This document shows positions 57,973 to 64,000 of a DNA stretch of 64,000 nt, piece after piece; the stretch's first letter is position 1, and every line of letters begins with the position of its first letter. The stretch is from NCBI GenBank assembly GCA_030018315.1, contig JASEGA010000008.1, positions 1-64,000 on the forward strand, in the 5' to 3' direction. Source of the DNA: a bacterium. Lineage in GTDB: Bacteria > Hydrothermota > UBA3073 > JACQXS01 > JAGMCI01. A program made the position numbers and the translations under genes. The notes below the pieces were generated by a model, which made no database searches, was not told the origin of the DNA, and saw only the letters and a program-made list of their open reading frames with translations.

Positions 57973-59279
57973 TGAATATTTTAATTGTAAATACTTTCCA
58001 TTATAATCGGGGTGGTGATTGTGTTTACACTTTTGAACTTTCACACTTGCTTCAAAAAATGGGTAGTCACAAGGTTATAGATTTTGCTATGCGTCACCCT
58101 CTAAATGTTTCAAGTGAATACTCTAAATTCTTTGTACCTGAGATTGATTTACCTGAAGAACTTGCAAAGGGAGGATTACGGGCTGGGACTCGTGTTTTTA
58201 AAAGAACAATTTATTCAAATGTAGCAAAACAGAAGCTCAGCCAATTACTCAATAAATATCCTGTAGATATTGCTCACATCCAAAATATTCATAGGCATAT
58301 TACACCTTCAATCTTTCATACACTTAAAGCAAGAAATATACCAATTGTATGGACACTGCATGATTATTTTCTTCTCTGCCCTAATAGTACCTTCTTTTCA
58401 AAAGATGGGATATGCGAAGTTTGCAAAGGAGGGAGGTTTTATAATGTTGTATTTAAGAAGTGTAGAAAAGATTCCTATGCTGCCAGTTTTATGGTAATGT
58501 TAGAAGAATATGTTCATAGGGTTTTGGGGCTTTTGAAACTTGTAGATTTTTTTATTGCGCCAAGTAAATTTTTAAAGAATAAGATGGTAGAATATGGATT
58601 CCCTTCAGATAAAGTTATTCATATTCCTAATTTTATTGACACAAGAGAGGTAGAGAAGTGGAGAAGTGGAGAAGTGGAGAACAAAAATTCTACTTCCTAC
58701 GTCTTATATTCTGGGCGTCTTTCTTATGAAAAAGGGTTAAAAACTTTGATAAGAGCAGTCTCATTGTGTGATTCTGTAAATTTATGGATTGCTGGAGACG
58801 GCCCTCTTAAGGTAGAGTTAGAGGAATTGGTAAAAAGAAAGGTTAAAGATAGGATAAAATTTCTTGGTCATGTTGATAGGGACAAAATACAAAAATTTAT
58901 ATCTAATGCATTATTTATAGTCCTGCCTTCCGAATGGTATGAGAACTCTCCTTATTCAGTCTTAGAAGCTTTTGCTATGGGTAAGCCTGTTGTTGGCTCA
59001 AGAATTGGTGGGATACCAGAATTGGTTAAAGATGGAGAGACAGGACTATTGTTTGAGCTAGGTAATGCTGATGACCTTGCAGAAAAAATAGAGTGGATGA
59101 TTGCGCATGCAAAAGAACGACAAAAAATGGGACAAAGGGCGAGAGCGATGGTTGAAAAGGAATATAATCCTGAGGTGCATTATGAACGGCTGATGGAAAT
59201 GTACGGGAAGGTAATTACTAAACATGGCAAAACCATTTTTAAAAACCAAACAGGCTTTTATAAGAAAATGATCCATTGA
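57972..59279 (+). CDS. glycosyltransferase family 4
   Basis: A GT-B glycosyltransferase with the group 4 patterns VLYSGRLSYEKGLKTLIRAV, FLGHVDRDKIQKFISNALFIVLPSEWYE and SPYSVLEAFAMGKPVVGSRIGGIPELV, which include the nucleotide-sugar-binding Glu region. The substrate sugar is unknown. The octamer GAGAAGTG is repeated 3.6 times at 58653-58680 and read in frame as EVEKWRSGEVEN in the linker between the two domains; a change in copy number would shift the frame. The gene is translationally coupled to the membrane protein upstream. Confidence 0.87.
   Translation: MNILIVNTFHYNRGGDCVYTFELSHLLQKMGSHKVIDFAMRHPLNVSSEYSKFFVPEIDLPEELAKGGLRAGTRVFKRTIYSNVAKQKLSQLLNKYPVDIAHIQNIHRHITPSIFHTLKARNIPIVWTLHDYFLLCPNSTFFSKDGICEVCKGGRFYNVVFKKCRKDSYAASFMVMLEEYVHRVLGLLKLVDFFIAPSKFLKNKMVEYGFPSDKVIHIPNFIDTREVEKWRSGEVENKNSTSYVLYSGRLSYEKGLKTLIRAVSLCDSVNLWIAGDGPLKVELEELVKRKVKDRIKFLGHVDRDKIQKFISNALFIVLPSEWYENSPYSVLEAFAMGKPVVGSRIGGIPELVKDGETGLLFELGNADDLAEKIEWMIAHAKERQKMGQRARAMVEKEYNPEVHYERLMEMYGKVITKHGKTIFKNQTGFYKKMIH
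58653..58680. repeat. octamer (GAGAAGTG) repeat in a glycosyltransferase gene
   Basis: Three complete and one partial copy lie in tandem. A unit of eight bases means that loss or gain of one copy puts the rest of the gene out of frame, which is the design seen in phase-variable surface-sugar genes of other bacteria. Confidence 0.82.
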
Positions 59280-59285
59280 TTTAAA

Positions 59286-60347
59286 ATGAGCCCCAAAAAA
59301 GAAATATTTCTTTGTGTAGATTGGAAACAATCTAAAAAAGTTAAATTTTGGCTACAAAGCGAACTTGAAAAAATCGAATACAAAGTCACGCTGTTGGACA
59401 TTCCCAATTACAGTATGAAAAATATAACAGTGCGATGGAGAAAAATCATTCTTTGGTTGCAATACTTCCAACTGGCGTTTCGGGTGTTTTTTCTATCTTC
59501 CAGAAAACATCCGGAATGGATAATTGCATGGAATGCAGTAAATGGAGTATTTGTTTGTCTAATCTTTAAGTTGTTTCGAAGAATAGATACAAAAATAGGT
59601 GTGCTAAATCTCATTGTACACGATAAATCGCTATTACTTATGTTTTTAAGAAAATTAATTTATACTTATTCTTTAAAAAGAGCGACGTTTATCTCTGTAA
59701 ATCACACTATCTATGCAACCGGTTTTTCTAAAAAATTTAAGGTTCCTTTAAATAAATTTAAGATACTACAAGATGCGGTAAAATCGGATGAGTTTAATTA
59801 CACTGGAATAAACAATAGTAATAATTATGATGTTTTTTCAGGGGGTGAAGCTAAGCGAGATTGGGAAACCTTATTTAATGCTGCAGTGTTAAATCCAGAG
59901 ATATCATTCTGTGTAGTGGCAAGAAGAAAGACATTTAATATAGCTAAAGTACCACCGAATGTAGATTTGCATTTTGACCTTAATTCTGAAGAATTTTATG
60001 AGAAAATGAAGAAATCGAAAATTGTAGTATTGCCTTTAAAAGGATCCATGACTGCGGGGCTACTTGTACTCACTAAAGCTATGCTGATGGGAAAAGCAGT
60101 TATTGCTACGAAAACTGTAACAACTGAAAATTATATAGTTTCAGGCAAAAATGGTCTATTTGTTGAAGAAGGAGATTATGAAGATCTTGCTCAAAAGATT
60201 CATAATTTACTATATAACGAGGGATATCTTATTAATCTAGGACTTGAGGCCAGAAGATCTATCCTTAAAAATCATACTGAGCATAACTATTCTGAAAGCC
60301 TTACTTCAATTCTAAAATCGAATGAAAGGCATTGGCATTGTAAGTGA
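59286..60347 (+). CDS. glycosyltransferase (GT4-like)
   Basis: A GT-B-type protein of about 353 residues: YDVFSGGEAKRDWETLFNAA and KIVVLPLKGSMTAGLLVLTKAMLMGKAVIAT, then NYIVSGKNGLFVEEGDYEDL, typical of the nucleotide-binding domain of group 4 enzymes. The N-terminal half is less conserved. Its end overlaps the GTG start of the next gene by four bases, so translation is coupled. Confidence 0.75.
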   Translation: MSPKKEIFLCVDWKQSKKVKFWLQSELEKIEYKVTLLDIPNYSMKNITVRWRKIILWLQYFQLAFRVFFLSSRKHPEWIIAWNAVNGVFVCLIFKLFRRIDTKIGVLNLIVHDKSLLLMFLRKLIYTYSLKRATFISVNHTIYATGFSKKFKVPLNKFKILQDAVKSDEFNYTGINNSNNYDVFSGGEAKRDWETLFNAAVLNPEISFCVVARRKTFNIAKVPPNVDLHFDLNSEEFYEKMKKSKIVVLPLKGSMTAGLLVLTKAMLMGKAVIATKTVTTENYIVSGKNGLFVEEGDYEDLAQKIHNLLYNEGYLINLGLEARRSILKNHTEHNYSESLTSILKSNERHWHCK

Positions 60348-61384
60348 GTTTACCTCTCAAAAAAAATTTTAGAGGATTAACATGGGATAAAATGGAATGT
60401 GCTGTGATAACAACTTATCGCTGTAATGCACATTGTCAAATGTGCTATTCATGGAAGCATCCTACCAGGCCCGAGGATGAAATTACACCTGAGATCCTCG
60501 ATAAAATACCATGTGGTATGAAACGATTAAACATTACAGGTGGAGAGCCAATGCTACGCAACGATATCGAAGCCATTATTGAAGTTCTCAATAAGAAAAC
60601 AAAGCGCCTCGAGATAAGTACAAATGGATATTTCACTCAAAGAATTATCCAAGTTGCCAAGAAATATCCTAACATCACCATACGTGTAAGTATTGAAGGA
60701 TTACCAAAACTTAATGATAGATTGATGGGTTTAAAAGATGGCTTTGATCACGGGCTAAGGACAGTTTTGAGACTGAAAGAAATGGGGATAAAAGATGTTG
60801 GGTTCAGTATGGTAATCTCAGATAAAAATGTGAAAGATTTACTTGATTTATATCACTTGATGGTATTTATGGATTTAGAATTTGCTACCGCTACTATACA
60901 TAATTCTTTTTACTTTTTTAAACACGACAACAAGATTGAAGATATAAGTGCTGTTACAGAGGAAATGCAAAAGTTTGTTCGAGCCTTGTTGAGTTCCAAA
61001 AGAGAGAGTTTGAGGATGAGGATAAAGGATTGGTTAAGAGCATATTTTAATTTTGGGCTTTTGAACTATATCTATGGAAATGTTCGTCCTTTACCTTGTG
61101 TAGCAGGAATCGATTCGTTTTTCTTAGATCCGTATGGTAATGTCTTGGCTTGCAATGGTTCTGATACATCTTGGATCATGGGAAATTTAAAAGAAAAAGA
61201 CTTTGATGAAATATGGCACAGTGAACAGGCAAGGAGAGTCAGAGAGAAGGTCAAAAATTGTACTAAAAATTGTTGGATGACTGGGACTGCAGTTCCTGCA
61301 ATGAGAAAACAAATTTGGAAACCCACATTATGGGTTCTTAAAAACAAAATAAGAGACCAGTTAAGAAGAGATGCTGTTTCTTAG
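60344..61384 (+). CDS. radical SAM/SPASM-type protein
   Basis: The cluster motif CNAHCQMCYSW, the glycine-rich NITGGEPMLRNDIEAI and the C-terminal CVAGIDSFFLDPYGNVLACNG ... CTKNCWM mark a radical SAM enzyme with SPASM-like extra cysteines. It starts at a GTG overlapping the previous gene. It is the second such gene in the locus. The two are not close copies. Its role (sugar or peptide modification) cannot be read from sequence. Confidence 0.83.
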   Translation: MSLPLKKNFRGLTWDKMECAVITTYRCNAHCQMCYSWKHPTRPEDEITPEILDKIPCGMKRLNITGGEPMLRNDIEAIIEVLNKKTKRLEISTNGYFTQRIIQVAKKYPNITIRVSIEGLPKLNDRLMGLKDGFDHGLRTVLRLKEMGIKDVGFSMVISDKNVKDLLDLYHLMVFMDLEFATATIHNSFYFFKHDNKIEDISAVTEEMQKFVRALLSSKRESLRMRIKDWLRAYFNFGLLNYIYGNVRPLPCVAGIDSFFLDPYGNVLACNGSDTSWIMGNLKEKDFDEIWHSEQARRVREKVKNCTKNCWMTGTAVPAMRKQIWKPTLWVLKNKIRDQLRRDAVS

Positions 61385-61390
61385 CTTATT

Positions 61391-62509
61391 ATGAGAATCG
61401 CATTTGTTGGCCAAAAGGGGATACCCGCTACCTTTGGGGGGGTTGAAAAACATGTGGAGGAACTTGCTACGAGGCTGTCTAAAAGAGGACATGAAGTAAC
61501 TGTGTATTCCCAGTCCCATTATACTAAGGTAAGCGGCTCTTATAAGGGGGTCAGGGTCGTGAGAGTGCCTACCTTGAAGCAAAAGAACTTGGAAATGATA
61601 ACTTACACCTTTCTTTCTTTAGTACATCTTCTCTTCTCTCACAGGAAAGCAGACATAGTGCATTTCCAGAGTGTTGACCCTGCTATTCTTATGGGACTGG
61701 CAAAGCTAAAAGCTAAGGTAGTGGTCACTTCTCATGGGCAAGCGTATCAACGGTCTGGGAAATGGGGAAAACTCGCAAAGGCTTTCTCTAAACTTGCAGA
61801 GAGAATTTTTATCCATTTTCCTGATAAAAGAATTGCTGTTTCAAAAATACTGAAGAACTATTATGAGAGTAAATATCACCGGGAAGTAGTTTATATCCCA
61901 AATGGTGTAAATATTCCTGCGATAAACAGCTCAAAAGAGATAGAGAAATTTAATCTTATGAGGGATGGATATATATTATATGTGGGAAGACTTATTCCTA
62001 CCAAGGGTTGCCATTTACTCATTGATGCATATAAAAGTATTAACACCAATAAGAAACTTGTAATTGTTGGTGGTTCCAGTTATTCTAATAAGTACATTAA
62101 AAAGCTAAAGGAAAGCGTTGCAGGAAATAGCAATATTTATTTTTTAGGTTATCAATACGGTAAAGTTCTACAAGAATTGTTTGCTAACTGCTCTTTATTC
62201 GTATTACCCTCTGAGTACGAAGGATTACCAGTTACCCTGCTTGAAGCGATGAGTTTTGCTAAACCTGTCATCTTTAGCAACATTCCAGAGAATTTGGGGA
62301 TAGCGGAAGGTTGTGGAGTTTCTTTCATAAATAAAAACAAGGAAGACCTAGCAACCAAGATATTATTTTTACTTAAAAACCAAAAGATTAGTAAAGATTT
62401 GGGCAAGAGAGCTATAGAACGCGTTGTACGAGATTATAATTGGGATACAGTAGTGGCTCAGACAGAAAATGTTTACCAGTCTCTTATAGCTATCCGAAAA
62501 TATAATTAG
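61391..62509 (+). CDS. glycosyltransferase family 4 with DUF1972-like N-terminus
   Basis: It begins MRIAFVGQKGIPATFGG and VEKHVEELATRLSKRGHEVTVY, the pattern of rhamnosyltransferase-like group 4 enzymes with a DUF1972 start. It also has VVTSHGQAYQRSGKWGKLAK, LYVGRLIPTKGCHLLIDAYK and SLFVLPSEYEGLPVTLLEAMSFAKPV. It is the last gene of the rightward locus; no strong terminator follows it. Confidence 0.86.
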   Translation: MRIAFVGQKGIPATFGGVEKHVEELATRLSKRGHEVTVYSQSHYTKVSGSYKGVRVVRVPTLKQKNLEMITYTFLSLVHLLFSHRKADIVHFQSVDPAILMGLAKLKAKVVVTSHGQAYQRSGKWGKLAKAFSKLAERIFIHFPDKRIAVSKILKNYYESKYHREVVYIPNGVNIPAINSSKEIEKFNLMRDGYILYVGRLIPTKGCHLLIDAYKSINTNKKLVIVGGSSYSNKYIKKLKESVAGNSNIYFLGYQYGKVLQELFANCSLFVLPSEYEGLPVTLLEAMSFAKPVIFSNIPENLGIAEGCGVSFINKNKEDLATKILFLLKNQKISKDLGKRAIERVVRDYNWDTVVAQTENVYQSLIAIRKYN

Positions 62510-62580
62510 GAGAGCGAGAAACAAAAGTATTAGCGTGTAATTGACGAATTATTAACTTAATACAGTATTTTGTTAAAAAC

Positions 62581-62685
62581 TATCACGAAAACCCGAAAGA
62601 ATGAAAACACGAAAAGGATTTAAGCATAAAAATTTTTATTTTTTAAGATTTCGCGTCTTTCTTTTATTTTTGTGATTTCGTGATA
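62581..62685. repeat. imperfect inverted repeat (TATCACGAAA)
   Basis: The left arm (62581-62614) starts tatcacgaaaacccg and the right arm (62649-62685) ends gatttcgtgata, its near-complement. The loop holds a run of A/T. It fills much of the 262-bp gap after the sugar locus, where no gene is seen, and resembles a small non-autonomous repeat. Confidence 0.75.
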
Positions 62686-62771
62686 TTCTGTGTTTAAAAT
62701 AAGTCTACATAAGGAATAAGAAAGTAAAAACATTAAAATTTTAACAAAGCATTGTTAATAAATAAAGTATT

Positions 62772-62957
62772 CTATATTTCGCCACGACGAAATTTTTCAC
62801 AAATCTTGCGGTTCTCAAGGGGCATCGCCTTGTAAAGAAACCTGTTAATTTCCTCTAACCACTCAAGTTTCTGTTCTGGCGGAAGTGCCATGTATTCTTT
62901 AAGCTGTTCTTTGGAACGATAGAAATAATACCCACCCCGATTTTCTCGTTTTTTCAT
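62772..62957 (-). CDS. small protein downstream of nucleotidyltransferase (possible antitoxin partner)
   Basis: A 61-residue, charged, helical protein: YFYRSKEQLKEYMALPPEQK then LEWLEEINRFLYKAM. The family is not recognised with certainty. Small helical proteins of this type often accompany nucleotidyltransferases in toxin-antitoxin-like pairs. It lies 36 bp after the nucleotidyltransferase stop in the same direction. No ribosome-binding site is visible. Confidence 0.6.
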   Translation of the reverse strand: MKKRENRGGYYFYRSKEQLKEYMALPPEQKLEWLEEINRFLYKAMPLENRKICEKFRRGEI

Positions 62958-62993
62958 TGATGTAAACAGATAATCATAATCAATAATTTATGT

Positions 62994-63494
62994 TCAGTCT
63001 ACCTCAATGAGAAGTTTTTTAATTTCCTGTAAATGTTCAATGTCAGATAAGTCCTGTTTTCTTCCTGAGACCTTTTTTAACTCAATCAGATGATTAATAG
63101 ATATTAAAGGAATTTTTATCTCCCCAGCAGTAACTATTTTTTTATTTTGTTCGGCGATTTCAAATCTTATAGGATTATCTACGAAAATATCTATTGACTC
63201 GAACGGTTTAGCAGGATGAAAAAAATTAAAGACAACCATCCCCTTTTCGGCTTGCCACTTTTTTCGTTTTACAGGGTCGGCAAAATCTAATGCTTTTACT
63301 GGGACTTTTGGTCTATAGCCCAATTGTTCAATGGCGGTGATTAACTTTTTAAGGTTTTCTGAAGTCATCTCAACCATTAAGTCCAAATCTGCTGTTGCTC
63401 GTGGGATACCGTAAAGATTGACTGCAATACCACCAATAACGAGGTAACGTACCTTGTGCTTGTTTAATTCACGGAATACAGCTTCGTAATACAT
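62994..63494 (-). CDS. nucleotidyltransferase (MNT/DUF6036-like)
   Basis: This 166-residue protein shows the polymerase-beta-type nucleotidyltransferase core: VRYLVIGGIAVNLYGIPRAT then ADLDLMVEMT, with the G-G and D-x-D metal site, then IDIFVDNPIRFEIA. Relatives act as toxins, antitoxins or antibiotic-resistance enzymes, depending on the branch. Its product probably works with the small protein that follows it. A promoter ends only 7 bases before the ATG, so the mRNA is likely leaderless. Confidence 0.8.
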   Translation of the reverse strand: MYYEAVFRELNKHKVRYLVIGGIAVNLYGIPRATADLDLMVEMTSENLKKLITAIEQLGYRPKVPVKALDFADPVKRKKWQAEKGMVVFNFFHPAKPFESIDIFVDNPIRFEIAEQNKKIVTAGEIKIPLISINHLIELKKVSGRKQDLSDIEHLQEIKKLLIEVD

Positions 63495-63501
63495 TAAAAT
63501 A

Positions 63502-63530
63502 ACTTTATCATAGAAAATGCTTTATGTCAA
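63502..63530 (-). promoter_or_regulatory. leaderless promoter of the nucleotidyltransferase pair
   Basis: On the minus strand TTGACA (63525-63530) is followed by a 17-base spacer and TAAAGT (63502-63507). There are 7 bases between the -10 box and the ATG at 63494. Confidence 0.7.
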
Positions 63531-63571
63531 CTTTTAAGAATTATGGATAAAAAAAACTGTTATTAATTCGT

Positions 63572-63611
63572 CAAGATGTTAAATTTTTATTACATCAAAA
63601 TGTTAAAATTT
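63572..63611. repeat. subterminal direct repeats of IS end
   Basis: Two copies of a 15-17-bp word (caagatgttaaattttt and caaaatgttaaaatttt), spaced 24 bp, lie just after the transposase remnant. The left edge of the window has a pair of different words with a 25-bp spacing. Confidence 0.55.
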
Positions 63612-64000
63612 TACTCCGTATGGCACATATCCTCTTTTGCTCAAAAATTCCTCTATTTCCTTATGTGACTTGTTTTTAGACATTTTTGTAATATGGATTA
63701 CTTTGTTTTGATAAAGGATATATATCCTATCATCCTCAAGTAGGCACACTTCTACTTTACATTTAGCGTACGAAATCTTATATTTAGACGGTGGGAGCTG
63801 TATAATTTCTCCATTAAACCGGATAGTATTATCGTTATTAACTTCTCGCTCATATTTCTTACAAAAATTGAGCTCTTTTAATGCCCTATCTATATGAGTT
63901 CCTTCTTGCTCCACTGCTACATTTACATGCAATCCTCCATATCTTGTAGTCTTAAATTGAGAAGCTTTGTCCACATATAAGGCATAAAAAGTCCTTTCTT
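63603..64000 (-). pseudogene. transposase/integrase C-terminal remnant with internal deletion (partial)
   Basis: The open frame runs off the right edge. The start (YALYVDKASQFKTTRYGG and EGTHIDRALKEL) matches the catalytic core of ISNCY-like DDE transposases, which normally continue with SPQAKGRVER and about 90 more residues. Here the frame goes straight on to NDNTIRFNGEIIQLPPSKYK and VEVCLLEDDRIYILY, the C-terminal beta-barrel part. So a large in-frame deletion has removed the last catalytic residue. It is probably inactive. Confidence 0.75.

Noticed and set aside
1-64000. tRNA or rRNA genes
   Set aside because: No stretch with the T-loop or acceptor-stem pattern of a tRNA and no rRNA-like conserved sequence was recognised by eye; a covariance search would be needed to exclude them fully.

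Overview
The window (64 kb, AT-rich, no rRNA, tRNA or CRISPR array seen) comes from an anaerobic, Gram-negative-type bacterium of an uncultured lineage. The clues are secreted giant proteins with Por/T9SS-like C-terminal sorting domains, a LolA-like carrier, a Wza-like outer-membrane export protein, a group-3-type [NiFe] hydrogenase with HdrA, and short palindromic repeats scattered through intergenic DNA and genes. A WOR-3/Stahlbacteria-like or related candidate phylum fits best; this is an inference from gene content.

Left part (1-21 kb). A leftward envelope operon (LolA-like, a small GPRVG-repeat protein, YidD-like, two TPR/membrane proteins) diverges from a rightward set (cupin, DUF2007-like, TPR, EF-Tu-domain-2-like, lipoyl synthase, HD-domain, and a papain-like protease with an eight-bladed propeller and sorting domain). 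Next come uppP and three leftward secreted proteins, two of them paralogues, sharing a repeated module with the core EPHPPGPPGAFDAYFY. The third is a 2105-residue protein with about twelve Ig-like repeats.

Middle part (21-44 kb). An almost gap-free leftward run of energy-metabolism genes: HdrA with an inserted GltD-like module, MvhD, fumarase (two subunits), aconitase-like large subunit, citrate synthase, GTP-PEP carboxykinase, LarA-like racemase, hydrogenase small and large subunits, hydrogenase maturation protease, GlcD-like flavoprotein, GlcF/HdrD-like Fe-S protein, GcvH-like lipoyl protein, aconitase-like small subunit, isocitrate dehydrogenase, a second GlcD, then a tryptophanase/tyrosine phenol-lyase. 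Together they suggest coupling of 2-hydroxyacid oxidation or reduction to H2, NAD(P)H and ferredoxin through flavin-based bifurcation, feeding a (possibly reversible) TCA segment.

Right part (44.4-62.5 kb). A rightward exopolysaccharide/O-antigen locus starts from a strong promoter: Wza-like exporter, Wzz-like regulator, a flippase remnant, epimerase, MurJ-like flippase, two methyltransferases (one frameshifted), DegT aminotransferase, five glycosyltransferases, a polymerase/ligase-like membrane protein and two radical SAM/SPASM proteins. The right edge has a nucleotidyltransferase/small-protein pair and an internally deleted transposase; the left edge has sequence resembling an IS end.

The most unusual feature is that several families of palindromic repeats sit in frame inside conserved genes (uppP, glcD, hydrogenase maturation protease, PEPCK), adding short peptides, much like Rickettsia palindromic elements. 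Short 7-9-bp word arrays also occur at gene ends and in two exopolysaccharide genes. The palindromes are common in the metabolic part and none was seen inside the sugar locus, which suggests different histories. Several promoters share a T-rich tract followed by CTTGACA, and two of them end so close to the ATG that the mRNAs look leaderless.
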